A DNA stretch of 64,000 nt from assembly GCF_002575655.3 (NCBI RefSeq), contig NC_053037.3, positions 505,122,544 through 505,186,543 on the forward strand, written 5' to 3'. Positions 45,742 through 57,561 of this stretch are shown one piece after another (within the stretch, counting starts at the first letter, position 1; each line of letters begins with the position of its first letter). Origin of the DNA: Aegilops tauschii subsp. strangulata (Eukaryota > Streptophyta > Magnoliopsida > Poales > Poaceae). Made by a program: the position numbers and the translations under genes. The notes under the pieces were generated by a model. The model did not search any database. It worked only from the letters and a program-made list of their open reading frames with translations, and was not told the DNA's origin.

Positions 45742-46573
45742 ATTGCCCGCGAAGGACTTGCCTCACTCGGGTAGATCTTCACGAAGTAGGCAATCTCCTT
45801 GCCCTTACAAACTTCTTGGTTCAATTCCACAACATGTCGGAGGCTCCCAAGCGACACCTAACCAATCTAGGAGACACCACTCTCCAAAAGGTAATAGATG
45901 GTGTGTTGATGATGAAATCCTTGCTCTTGTGTTTCAAATGATAGTCTTCCCAACACTCAACTCTTTCTCACAGATTTGGATATGGTGGAAAGAAGATTTG
46001 AGTGGAAAGCAACTTGGGGAAGGCTAGAGATCAAGATTCTTGTGGTAGGAAAGGAATATCTTGGTCTCAACACATGAGTAGGTGGTTCTCTCTTAGAAAA
46101 TGAGTAGTGGAAGTGTAGGCACGTTCTGATGGCTCTCTGTCAAATGGAGAGGGGGTGGAGGGGTATTTGTAGCCTCCACACAAAATCCAACCGTTACACA
46201 CATTTGACCCAACTCGGTCACACCGAATAGACAAACTTGGTGAGACCGATTCAGTTCAAAATGTGAACGGTAGGAATATCGGTGGGACCGACAGGAACAA
46301 CTCGGTGTGATCGATGTGCAAGGGCTAGGGAAAACATCAACTCGTTGTGACTGATTACCCCAACTTGGTGGGACCGAAGTGAAGTAATAAGCAACAGAGC
46401 GAATGACAAGCAGACTCAGTGTGACCGATTTCACTGACTCGGTGAGACCGAAAGAGTGAAACATGTCACAGCAAAAATGCAAGGCCATCTCAGTGAGACC
46501 GAGATCCATATCGGTGTGACCAAACTGGCTAGGGTTTCTGGCAGTGGCTATGTCAAGAGAACTCGGTGGCGCC
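45742..46573 (-). mobile_element. LTR-R2, continuation after the CACTA insertion
   Basis: This matches LTR-R1 from GCCCAGGAAGGACTTGCC onward, including the palindromic TCGGTGnGACCGA words. It ends at GGTGGCGCC, the insertion site of the Gypsy LTR. Compared with LTR-R1, about 385 bp of the LTR start is missing and should lie left of the window if the inversion model is right. Confidence 0.87.
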
Positions 46574-47042
46574 TGTCGGTGTCAAAACTGGCCAATCTCG
46601 GGTAGGGGGTCCCAAACTGTGCGTCTGAGGATCGAAGGTAACAAGGGACAAAGGAGACATGATGTTTACTCAGGTTCGGGCCCTCTTAATGGAGGTAAAG
46701 CACTACGTCTTGCTCGATTGTCTCTGATGAGTATAGGGGTTACAAGAGTTGATCTACCTCGAGATCGTAATGGCTAAACCCTAGCTGTCTAGCCCATGTA
46801 AATTATGATAGCCTCTATGGACTAAACCCTCCGGTTTATATACACACCGGAGGGGCCTAGGGTTGTACAGAGTCAGTTTGTGGAGGAAGGAAATTTCATA
46901 TCCGGACACCAATCTTTCCGTCCACGCATAGGAGATCCTGACACGGGGGAAGGTCTCCCGCCTTGTATCTTCACGGCCCATCAGTCCGGCCCATATCAAA
47001 TAGCCCGGACACCCGAGGACCCCCTAGTCCAGGACTCCCTCA
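46574..47042 (-). mobile_element. Gypsy (Fatima-like) 3' LTR
   Basis: The minus strand begins TGAGGGAGTCCTGGACTAGG at 47042 and ends TTTTGACACCGACA at 46574 (469 bp). A polypurine tract (TTCGGGGGCTAC) precedes it at about 47043-47054. A TATATAAA box lies near 46836-46843. GCGCC at 46569-46573 is the expected target duplication; its partner is outside the window. Confidence 0.88.
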
Positions 47043-47399
47043 GTAGCCCCCGAACTGGCCTTCAAACGACGATATAGTATCTGGCTTACGTCTTTGGCTT
47101 TTGCAAGGTTGGTTCTTCACTGTATACTGGGTGGATAATAGTTCGGCCCTGGCTTCCTTGCTCCGTCTTTATGACTCCTTCCCTATCGCCTCGATTTCCA
47201 TGCGTTGGGTGAATGCGAACGGTCCACAATTTTTTATTAATAAGAAAACACCCTGCCATACGGAGATAGCGCCTATATAAAGAGGTCAAATCCTCCAAGT
47301 GCCATCCACATCTCGTAGAAAAAACGCCAAGATTAGCTACGAAAAAAGCTTCCAAACATGGCCAGCGCCACAGGCTCTTCTTCGCGCCCCCATGGCCCT

Positions 47400-49956
47400 C
47401 AAGAGGGTGATTGGCAGAGTTGCTCAGTGCCTCATCTTTAGCTGAGTCGACTCCAGACGCAACGATATCTTCCCATCGCGGATCTAGTCTCCGTTCGAGC
47501 GGGGTTGGCCTCAATCGGCAACGACGTGATGACTGAAAACTTCCCCAACCCCAATAAGGAGGAGAGCGTGGGCTTCGTTCCATTTCTTTTGCGGGGCTTA
47601 GGATTTCCAATCCATCCTTTCTCAGGGGTCTATTGGAATTTTATGACATCCAGCTGCACAACCTCACCCCAGGTTCAATTCTACACATCTCAGGTTTCGT
47701 TGCCCTCTGTGAACTGTTCTTGGGCATCGAGGCCCATTTCGAACTATGGAAAAAGTTCTTTTGCCTCGTTCCCCGCCATCGGGGAGGCTCTATATTTGAA
47801 GTGGGCGGTGCCGAAGTATGGCGTACAGCCGAATCCGGATACCCTGTTGGAACTCCCAAAGAGATATATCCAAAGTGATCTTCCGAGTGGTTTTATATAG
47901 ATGACGTCCCACTGCCGGACCCAGTGCGGCGCGGCCTCCCTGAATTTTCCAGCGCTCCCCTCAAGAAGCGCCTCAACTGGCGTCCCCGAAGTCCCAAGGA
48001 GGAGGACAGTGTGGAAATAAAAAGATTGGTCGGCAAGGTCAGACTATTAGCCCATTCCGAGCTCTCTATAATCGAGGTTATGGCCATTGCAATAAAAAGA
48101 TGCGTCCGTCCTCTCCAGTCTAGAGTAACTCCCTTATGGTGCTACAACGGAGAAGATGACACGTCTCGTTACAGACGCAAGGGTCCAGATACCCCAGCCG
48201 AACTGGCCGTGATCTTGGCCGATCTGTACAAGGGCGAAAAGGACGACTTCCTCCGCTTAACTGCCGGGAAGGTTACTCCATGTACAACCCCATTGAATGG
48301 GTAAGCTTTCGATTACCTGTGTTGCCTTATTGCTATCACGGCATGCTAACCCAGTTGTTCTTTGTTGTTACAAAACAGTCATGGAGGAAGATGATCGAGG
48401 ACGTTCACTATCTTGCCCCACAGCCAGAGGATCACAATCATTACGAAGACACTGGCTTCCGCGAGGATTCGGATATATACATAGAGTTCGATGATGGGGT
48501 ATTTTATCAGGCGAGCCTTGACGGCTCGGAAGTGGCTATCACAGCCGACTACCCCCGCCCCTATCCCTTCTCCATCGTAAGTATTCATTGAGCTTTAAAT
48601 AAGTCCCTATTTGCACCTTTATCCATTGTACTACACCGTACTTTATAGGACCGACGCTCGGCGGGCCGCACCCCCTCGAGGGCGGCCCCTACGCAGGGCA
48701 ATCATTCAAAATGAAAGGAGACCGGGAGCGCTGCCGAAACTTCACATCCTTCAAAAAGGTATGTCCATATAATACATGTCTGGGTACGAGTTTCGATTAT
48801 TAATGTTCCCCTCTACCTTTGATTCAGGAGGAGCACGCGGCAGACAGTGGGAAAATGCCCTGCTAGCCGAATGTCGGCCAATCCGGCGCCGAACTCGTCA
48901 AATAGGACGATGGCTGAAGCAACGCCAGTTCCACCGCCTCATGAAGATTTGGATGACATATCTGTCACTAATTCCGAGGTGGAGAGCGTAATAAATCACC
49001 GTCGACTCAAAGAGGCCATGCGCACTCCAGCTTTTTCTGAACAGGAATTTGCCGCACTCAGCACGGTGGACACATATATCCAAGCTGCTCGAGACGAAAT
49101 TGCCAGAGTTACTCAGCTGTTCTCAAAGGATATACAGGTAAGAGTTTGTGCAATCTTGATAGACATATGCCAGTAGCCCCCGAGACTTGAAGCGGTGAAG
49201 CCAACCGATTTAAGGATCGATATGACCTGCAGGTTCTTAAAGAGAAGAATACTGCGCTATCCCAGGAGCTAAAAACAAACCAAATGCAGCTGAATACCAT
49301 CACCGCCGAACTGGCGGAAATGAAAAAGGCCGAAATGAGCACGTTCAAGAAGAGAAAACACGAGGAGGAAAAAGACAAGCAATCCAAAGAGATAAAGAGC
49401 TTAAAGGTTCAGTTATCGGCCGCCCAAAAACAAAATGAGAAGTTGAATGGCAGCATGTTCGGTATGACTTTTAAGACCACCATAGAGATTCATGTTTAAT
49501 CCACAATTCGGAATGTCATAACTCTGTTTTTGCAGGTCTATTAACTGGTCGGCCTGAAGAAGAAATATCCGGATTTCAAGGTGACGTGCTGAAGGAACTA
49601 TCCATGGTGCATGAGCGGGTCCGGAAGGCCATGAAAAGTATGGCCAAGGCGTTATGGCCATCCGATACCCCTCCAGAAAGCATGGAGGGTTTGGCAAGCC
49701 TGTTCAAAGGTGCTCGATGCCGCTTTGAGCTATGGAAGACGTCCGCCTGCCGTGAAGGCACACGGGAAGCCCGGGCAATGGTGAAAACACGCTTTACCAA
49801 GCTAGATCCGAATCATATGGCCTGAGTAGGACCACAGGGACCAGACAGGAAAGATATTCCGTGGAACTTGGTGTATGAAGAAGTAATGATAGCTGCGAAA
49901 TATTCTCAAGAAGACTGTAGGCTAGACAGTCTTACAGATGGGACGGAAAAGGAATA
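47400..49956 (+). pseudogene. Antisense spliced gene in the Gypsy 3' region (PF04195-like, gypsy-type transposon domain)
   Basis: This gene runs opposite to the Gypsy pol, between pol and the 3' LTR. The first exon, ending at 48300 (GTAAGC), has the landmark part LHNLTPGSILHISGFVALCE and ELWKKFF, with frameshifts near 47630 and 47875. Likely further exons are 48379-48576 (KMIEDVHYLAPQPEDHN), 48649-48759, then one ending at 49137, 49232-49459 (long coiled coil, ELAEMKKAEMSTFKKRK) and 49536-49956. Each junction has GT...AG. Related antisense ORFs occur in several Tat-lineage elements; their role is not established. Stops and frameshifts indicate decay. Confidence 0.7.
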
Positions 49957-50779
49957 GGTATCTGATTCAATGTATTAATGTATTGTATGATCATCCTGCA
50001 TCTTCAACCGAACATGTGAAAAAAAATTGTCATCGTGGGCTTTCGGCTTTGACCTCCAAACCAAAATGGTGGAGTGTTTCCGAATACTATTGTGTATGTA
50101 AGAAACATTCACTATGTCCGGAAACCAGGCAACCCAGTCATTGTGCTCTAACAGACAAAGATTTAGTTCAGGAGGTATGTTATATTACATATATAAGAAA
50201 CATCTTCCAAGGAGAATAATTTCGTTAAGGGTTCCTTTCCTTGGGTTGGCATGCTTTAATTATGCGTGCCTAGACTTTGGTCCGTATTATGGAAAAACTG
50301 TCCCGCATTTTTTTTGAAGAGTTACAAGAATGTAACAATCTGTCATTTGGTTGCCGACCAATTATGCTCTTAAGAACGCTAGCTTTCGGCTTCACCCGTC
50401 TGAGGTACAGGTCCGGATTACCCGGTTGTAACAATCGCAGAGGTGCTCCCTTTACGCCCTAGCTGAACAATCGGGAACGTAGGGCATAAACACAGGAGCG
50501 AGGCAACCCAGCTTGGCAAAAACTTAAGTCATAGAGGTGCATATAGTGGCAAAAGAGTGTGTATAAACAAACGACATATAAGTTGTGAGCTCCAGGCTCG
50601 GAGTAATAATAAGCTTCGGTTAAAGAAGCCCCCAGTCATGGTGGAGTGTATACATTTTAAGATGTGTACCTATTGAGAGTTCGGCCTATCCGAAAGTATA
50701 CTGGGAAACGTATAAAAATGAGAAAACAAAAAATAGGTGAAGAGGGAAGAAAAAGGGGTGAAACAGAAATAGCCCGAAC
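49957..50779. other. Non-coding spacer between the antisense gene and Gypsy pol
   Basis: No conserved ORF is seen; it belongs to the 3' untranslated part of the Gypsy element. Confidence 0.6.
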
Positions 50780-51187
50780 TTATGCGTAGAATCTTCGGAG
50801 TCGAGCGGCGTTCCATGGATTTGGCTCTAGGCGATTGTCCGATGCATTACAAAGGCGATAGGCTCCTCCGATGAGAACTTCATCTATAATGAGGGGGCCC
50901 TCCCACTTTGGTTTGAGCTTGTCTTTCTTCTTCTCTGGGAGGCGTAAAATGAGTTCGCCGACATTATAAGTCTTGGCCGGCACTTCTCTGCTTTGGTATC
51001 TCCGAGCCTGTTGTTGATAAAATGCGGAACGGGCTCTTGCAATATCGCGCTCCTCCTCCAGGCCGTCTAGGTTGTCCTGTCGATCGAGCTCGGCTTCATT
51101 CTCTTCATACATTCGCACTCGAGGTGAGTCATGAATAATGTCACATGGCAAGACAGCCTCTGCGCCGTTCACCATGAAAAAAGGTCT
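50780..51187 (-). pseudogene. Gypsy integrase C-terminal part
   Basis: The minus strand reads RPFFMVNGAEAVLP, then a helical linker (EEERDIARARSAFYQQQARR) and the chromodomain-free C-terminal fold with WEGPLIIDEVL and RLRRFYA before the stop at 50780. It is the exact continuation of the integrase cut at 3742: the coding position picks up directly after GATAC. The sequence from 51188 on is target duplication and Copia-1 LTR. Confidence 0.9.
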
Positions 51188-51192
51188 GTATC
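51188..51192. repeat. Target-site duplication of Copia-1, right copy (inverted)
   Basis: GTATC here is GATAC on the minus strand and matches 3738-3742. Confidence 0.88.
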
Positions 51193-52618
51193 TATTGGGT
51201 TCTACCGTAGGGTGTGTCGACTGCAAATTAAAATTTGCTACGCGCAGAACAACCAAAAACATGCTACGGGAGATGGATCACAGTTTGTTACCACTAGACG
51301 CGTAGTGCCGTGCAGCGGAAGAAGAGTTGGGGCAGCGGGTCCGCGTGGTTCATCTCCTCCTCGTCCGATCTCCCTCGAACAGCCAGTCGTCCGATCCCAC
51401 GTACAAGTTTGCCGGAGCGGCACAAGTGCATCGCCTCTAACGGTATCCTCGCGTGCAGGAGGAACGTCGTGTGGCGGACAGCTAGGTCCGATCACACAAC
51501 CGGCAGCGAGTGGAGGTGTCTATTTGCAACACATACAAACCCTAGTGACGGCGCCGAAGCGATCAACCAAATGAGTGTGCCGCACCTCCACTATATATAG
51601 GCATCTGTCGCGGGCTCAACTCTTGGGCCTCGCACAGATCCTAAAGCCCACAAGTCTACTCGGCCACAATCCGAATACAGCTCAGATCACATCCGACCAG
51701 TGCCCTCAGATCTGACCTCATAGGTTCCTTCCCTTAAGCGCGCGACCCCTTAGGTTCAAGTCGGCTTGGTCACAGTTCGGATCACCTCCGAACTGCACGC
51801 TTGGTAGCGGCCTCTAGCAAGGCATGCTGAACACCAAGCAGACTATGAAGCTGGTTAGCGAACCTGTACATCATACTTCCATTCCTTTTGCCACACGATA
51901 TATGTTGTCGGGCTCAAGGCGAGCCTGTCATCCTTGTGCTAGCCCGACCTCTTTCTCGTTCCAGTGATGCCGACCATAATCCAGATTATCTCATAATCCT
52001 TGTCGCATGGCCATGCTTATCCTGGTCGGATCACACGAGGGGCCCAGAGTATATCTCTCCTGGTCAGAGGGCCAAATCCTATCTTGCTCGACCATGTCTC
52101 ACAACATGGGTCTGGACAAGCTTGAAACCTACCTTTGTAACTACCCAGTCACGGAGTAGCGTTTGGTCGGCCCAAAGCAGGTCTGTCACCATCCCGAGTA
52201 CATGCGTCAGCTCAGGTCTTAGGACATAGAACGTATGTTGTACTAGAGACTCACAGATGACATATTGCTGCGTATCATGGTTGGGTCTGTCCGACTCGGA
52301 CCTTATCTCGACTCGGATCCGACTACGTTGAATCCGACCAGACCTTTCCAAGTCCATATTATCCGGTTAGCATCCAGTGCTTCATGGCTAGTGAGATCGA
52401 GCCATCGACCGTGTCATATGCTAGTCTAGTCGGCTGCGCGTCCACACAGCCCTTTGGACTAGGGACCTTTTAGGACAGTCATCATATAATGCATAGTCCC
52501 ACAAACAAGTCACGTACTTGCTGATACACATCATTGACAATGTCCAAGGACTATCTTTATTCATAAACACATAGGAAATATCATCATACATGATTGCCTC
52601 TAGGGCATATCTCCAACA
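51193..52618 (-). mobile_element. Copia-1 3' LTR
   Basis: The minus strand starts TGTTGGAGATATGCCC at 52618 and ends GGTAGAACCCAATA at 51193; the last CA has become TA. It is collinear over its full length with 3743-5167. The polypurine tract GTGCAAGTGGGAGAC lies just before it, at 52619-52633. Confidence 0.92.
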
Positions 52619-52638
52619 GTCTCCCACTTGCACTAGAG

Positions 52639-54290
52639 TCAATCAAATAGACATTGAATTCCCATAGCTCTAACGTGCCCCTCATGCTTGGTTTGTGGAA
52701 GCGGCTTAGTCAACGGATCTACAACATTTGCATCCGTGTGAATTTTGCATAACTCTACATCACCATTCTTTACGATCTTTCGTATCAGGTGATATTTCCT
52801 ATCTATATGTCTGACCTTGTGGTGATTCCTCGGCTCCTTGGCTTGTGCGATGGCACCAGAATTATCACAATAAAGGTCCAACGGTTTTACCGAGGCTGGG
52901 AAAATACCAAGATCATCTAGAAAGTTCCGGATCCAGACACCTTCCTTCGCAGCTTCACAAGCCACAATAGATTCGGCTTCTGTGGTAGAATCGGCCACCG
53001 TATCTTGCTTGGAACTCATCCAGCTCACTGCTCATCCGTTCATGACGTACACGAATCCATACTGTGATCGACAATCATCTCTGTCGGTTTGGAAACTAGC
53101 ATCGGCGTAACCCTTTACGACGAGCTCTTCCTCACCTCCATAAACTAGGAACATCTCTTTAGTCCTTTTCAGGTACTTCAAAATATTCTTTACCGCTGCC
53201 CAGTGACTCTCACCTGGGTTGGCTTGGTACCTGCTTGTTAGGCTTATTGTAAAAGCAACATCTGGCCTTGTACATATCATGGCATACATGATGGATCCGA
53301 TTGCCGAGGCATACAGAATCCTACTCATCCTGCTTCATTCATCAGATGTCGAAGGACTCTAAGGCTCGCTTGGCCTTATACCATGTGAGAGTGGCAAGAA
53401 CCCTTTCTTCGCCTCACTCATGTTGAACCACTTCAACACTTTATCTATGTACGTGCTCTGGCTTAAGCCGAGCAGCCTTCTCGATCTATCGCTATAGATC
53501 TTAATGCCTAATATATATATACATTGCCTCACCAAGGTCCTTCCCAAATTTGCTATTCAATGACTCCTTGACCGAGTTCAGCATTGAAACATCATTTCCG
53601 ATAGTAGTATGTCATCCACATACAAGATCAAAAACACTATCGAGCTCCCATTAACTTCTTGTATAAACAAGCGTCCTCTTCGCTTTTGATGAAACCGAGA
53701 CCAGTGATGCCCTCATCAAAATGAATATTCCAGCTCCGAGATGCTTGCCTCAACCCATAAATGGATCTCTTGAGCTTGCATACCTTACTAGTGCTAGTCG
53801 GATCGACAAAACCCGCGGGCTGTATCATATACACGTCCTCGGTTAAATTTCCATGAAGGAAAGCCGTCTTGACATCCATCTGCCATATCTCGTAATCAAA
53901 ATATGCAGCTATAGCTAGTACGATCCTCACCGACTTCAGCATCGCTACCGGCGAGTAAGTCTCGTCGTAGTCAATTCCTTGAACTTGTCCATAACCCTTA
54001 GCGACAAGCCGATCTTTGTGGATCTGAACATTTCCATCCACACCAGTTTTCTTCTTAAAGACCCATTTGCAACCAATGGCTGTTACGCCAGGCGGCGGAT
54101 CAACCAAGTCCCAGACTTGATTCTCATCCATGGACTTTAACTCGGATCTCATGGCCTCCAGCCATGCCTCGGAATCTGGGCTCACCATCGCTTCTGCATA
54201 CGTGGCCGGCTCGTCGCTTTCTAGCAACAGTACATCACGCACTCTGCGCAATCTTTCCGACCTCCGTGGTTCCGGTGCCGCTTCCACTAC
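52639..54290 (-). pseudogene. Copia-1 RT and RNase H
   Basis: From 54290 down the minus strand reads the linker (PEPRRSERLRRV), RT (CKWVFKKKTG, KDRLVAKGYGQVQGIDYDETY, WQMDVKTAFLHGN), a stop after KKLMGAR near 53637, the YVDD region in another frame near 53610, then SAIGSIMYAMICTRPDVAF and RNase H (GYADASFQTD, STTEAESIVACEAAKEGVW, YCDNSGAIA) to 52639. Four breaks are seen. It begins abruptly at breakpoint 2. The first part of the gene is at 6392-7940. Confidence 0.9.
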
Positions 54291-54295
54291 GTGAG
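54285..54295. other. Inversion breakpoint 2 (Copia-1 linker joined to Copia-2 RT)
   Basis: Minus-strand Copia-1 sequence (VVEAAPEPRRS) stops and plus-strand Copia-2 RT (SEEYQMSMMGEL) starts within about 10 bp, around ACTACGTGAGTG. The two coding strands diverge tail to tail. Confidence 0.75.
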
Positions 54296-55182
54296 TGAAG
54301 AATATCAAATGTCTATGATGGGAGAATTGAAATTCTTCTTAGGTCTCCAAATTCGTCAACATCGCAATGGCATATTCATACCGCAAGAGAAATACCTCAA
54401 GGATGTACTAAGGAAATTCGGCATGCAAGATTGCAAAGGCGTCAAAATCCCTATGCCCACAAATGGCCATCTATGCACTGATGAAAATGGTATTGACTTT
54501 GATCAAAAGGTATACCGCTCCATGATTGGTTCTTTATTGTATTTATGTGCATCTAGGCCAGAAATTATGCTTAGTGTTTGCATGTGTGCCCGATTTCAAG
54601 CTACACCGAAGGAATCACACCATAAGGCTTTGAAACATATTCTTCAATATCTAGCTCACACACCAACACTTGGATTATGGTATCCCAAGGGCTCGGCTTT
54701 TGATCTCATTGGATATTCAGACTCTGACTATGCCGGTGATCGTGTGGACCGCAAGTCAACATCAGGCACATGCCATTTCCTCGGATGATCCTTGATCTGT
54801 TGGTCCTCGAAGAAACAGAACTGCATATCACTTTCTACTGCTGAAGCTGAGTACATTGCTGCTGGTTCTTGATGTGCTCAATTGCCGTGGATGAAGCAAA
54901 CCCTCAAGGACTACGGCATCAACATGAAGAATGTGCCTCTCTACTGTGACAATGAGAGTGCCATCAAGATTGCTCATAACCCAGTTCAGCACTCGAAGAC
55001 AAAGCACATTCAGATTCGTCATCATTTTCTTCGTGATCATGTGTTGAAGGGCGACATCTCTATTGAGGATGTGAAGACTAAAGAATAGCTAGCCGATATC
55101 TTCACAAAGCCCTCGGATGAGAAGAGATTTAGCAAGTTGAGGTGTGAGCTAAATATCCTAGAATCTTCGAATGTCCTTTGAA
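54291..55182 (+). pseudogene. Copia-2 RT C-terminal part and RNase H
   Basis: MMGELKFFLGLQIRQ opens the RT thumb, followed by YRSMIGSLLYLCASRPEIM and the RNase H (GYSDSDYAGDRVDRKSTSG, LSTAEAEYIAAGS, YCDNESAIKIAHNP). Stops are near 54788, 54870 and 55088. The end LADIFTKP and ESSNVL fits the Copia C terminus. The upstream half is on the minus strand at 7942-9811. The residues expected between the halves (YVDD region included) are missing from the window. Confidence 0.88.
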
Positions 55183-55497
55183 AAGGACACACATCCTAAC
55201 ACTTATGCAAAATTGATGACTTAGAGGTGCAACACACGAAGAAACGTTTTTCTTCAATCAATGAAGACTAACACTCTAAGTGTGAAGAAATTAACGAAGA
55301 ATTTGATTCCCAGAACCCTACGACAATTGTACGCGGTGTCTGAAATCATAATTCTTATACGGTGGGTCACGCCACCACCAAAAGTTGAAAATCTTCAATT
55401 TGAGTTTTTCCTCATTTTAGAAATTCCTCAGTTGTTCAATTTCTTCAACTTTGCATTGTCTTCGCTCTTTCCGTTGTTGTTCTTCATTGGCTATATA
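55183..55497 (+). other. Copia-2 3' untranslated part
   Basis: AT-rich, with GAAGA/TTCTTC words like the Copia-2 LTR; cut by the next LTR fragment at 55498. Confidence 0.6.
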
Positions 55498-56480
55498 TGT
55501 TGGGGAACGTAGTAATTTCAAAAAATTCCTACGCACACGCAAGATCATGGTGATGCATAGCAACGAGAGGGGAGAGTGTTGTCCATGTACCCTCATAGAC
55601 CGTAAGCGGAAGCGTTATGACAACGCGGTTGATGTAGTCGTACGTCTTCACGATCGACCGATCCCAGTACCGAAGTTACGGCACCTCCGCGGACTGCACA
55701 CGTTTAGCTCGGTGACGTCCCATGAACTCACGATCCAGTACAGCTTTGAGGGAGAGCTTCGTCAGCACGACGGCATGATGATGGTGATGATGAAGTTTAC
55801 CGACGCAGGGCTTCGCCTAAGCACCGCTACGATATGACCGAGGTGGATTATGGTGGAGGGGGGCACCGCACACGGCTAAGAGAGATCAATTATCAACTTG
55901 TGTGTCTATGGGGTGCCCCCTGGCCACGTATATAAAGTATGGAGGGAGGAGGAGGCCGGCCCTCATAGGGCGCGCCCAAGTGTGGAGTCCTACTAGGACT
56001 CCCTAGTCCTAGTAGGATTCCACCTCCCACATGGCATAGGAAAAAGGGAAGGGAGAAGGAGAAGTAAGGAAGGGGGAGCCCCCCCTCCCTAGTCCAATTC
56101 GGACCAGTCCATGGGGAGGGGTGCGGCCACCCTTTGAGGCCTTTCTCTCCTTTCCCGTATGGCCCATTAAGGCCCAATACGAATCCCATAAATCTCCGGT
56201 ACTCCGAAAAATACCCGAATCACTCGGAACCTTTCCGATGTCCGAATATAGTCGTCCAATATATCAATCTTTACGTCTCGATCATTTCGAGACTCCTCGT
56301 CATGTCCCCGATCTCATCCGGGACTCCGAACTACCTTCGGTACATCAAAACACATAAACTCATAATACAAATCGTACTGTTAAAGGGGGTCGAGGAAATA
56401 CTAAGGAAAAATTTCCATGTGATGCTCAACTCAAAATCCTACACCTACCAATCCTTTGAGTGAAGCCATTGGAAATCTCA
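55498..56480 (-). mobile_element. Copia LTR fragment inserted in Copia-2
   Basis: The minus strand ends ACTACGTTCCCCAACA at 55498, a known ending of the Angela-related LTR group, and upstream shows GAAGCCCTGCGTCGG and CGGAGTCCCGGATGAG. A possible start TGAGATTTCC lies at 56480. Target duplications are not convincing, so it may be a solo or truncated LTR. 55970-56050 contains a local palindrome around CCTACTAGGACTCCC. Confidence 0.65.
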
Positions 56481-56530
56481 TATAGCTCAGTCAATTTCTT
56501 CTGTGACAGAGACGAAGTTCTTCTGGTCTC

Positions 56531-57556
56531 TGAGGAATTTGTTCTGACTGAGGAGTTAGGAATTCGCCAGTGCGGATTGCCTACAAGTGAGGAACATGAT
56601 AGCCCTGAGGAATTTGATAGTCAAATTTCCGACCGTTGCTGTGCTATGCGCCAGCTGTCCCAAAATATCTCCCCACCTAACGGTCATATCATTGAAGGGC
56701 ATTTATGTCTTATCATGCCGGGCTGCTCCCTAGGCTATAAATAGCCGCCCGCTACAACCACTAGCTGGTTGGCTACTCCGAGAGAAACTGACACTTGTCA
56801 TTTGAGAGCATCCCATCCTCCGAGGACTTTGAGCGAAAATCATCAAGTGAGGAAAACCCAAACCACAACACCTACAAACCCAAAGTGATTGAGCATCACT
56901 GAAGAGATTGATCCTGTGTGGATCCGACGCTTGTTACCTTTGAAGACTATGCATCTTCCAGACGGTTAGGCGTCATGGTCTAGAGCATCCAAGAGGAAAT
57001 TGTGGATCGTCGAGTGACCGAGTTTGTGAAGGTTTGGAAGTCACCTGAAGACTTACCACGAATGATTGGGCGAGGTCTGTGTGACCTTAGCTCAAGGAAA
57101 ATACGGTTAGGACTGTGTGTCCGGGACTGTGTGTCCTCAGGTTTAAATACCTAGCTGCTCCAACCAGACGTACAACTGTCACAGCAGCTGCAACCAGTCT
57201 ACCAAATCATTGTCTTCACCAAGCCTACTGGTTCTATTTTCACAACTCTTTCATTTCCTCATAACTGTGTTGTTTGCTTGTTCATATCTGTTTGAAGACT
57301 TTGACTGAAGACTTTCTCAATTTCCTCAGTTCAATTTCTTCAGTCTGTTTTTCTTCATCCTGTTTTATCCTGTGCTTACGCTTCCTGTACTCTGTGTCTG
57401 TTTTCATTTCATCATGATGTCCATGTTTATGTTATGTCATGTATGCATCTGAGTACTCATTCCGCTGCAAGTAGTTCTTCGCTTAGGAAATTCCTCAGTG
57501 AAGAATTCATAAAAATCGTCTATTCACCCCCCTCTAGTCGACTTAACGCACTTTCA
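56531..57556 (+). mobile_element. Copia-2 3' LTR, truncated at its start
   Basis: From TGAGGAATTTGTTCTG on it matches the reverse complement of 11858-12890 at about 96%, ending GCACTTTCA at 57556. The first ~280 bp of the LTR (the part with TGTAAGTGCATC) are missing. The promoter box TATAAATAG (56733-56741) is intact here. Confidence 0.88.
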
Positions 57557-57561
57557 ACATC
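57557..57561. repeat. Target-site duplication ACATC of Copia-2, second copy
   Basis: ACATC follows the LTR end directly and matches the minus-strand reading of 13173-13177. Confidence 0.88.

Noticed and set aside
3743..52618. Inversion by recombination between the two oppositely oriented Copia-1 LTRs
   Set aside because: The breakpoints lie in internal pol sequence, not in the LTRs, and the strand switch happens at 7941 and 54290.
7941..54290. Assembly misjoin as the explanation of the inverted block
   Set aside because: Not excluded, since both junctions are in repeats; but no gap is visible and the breakpoints fall at non-homologous positions, where a repeat-driven misjoin would more likely switch at matching sequence.
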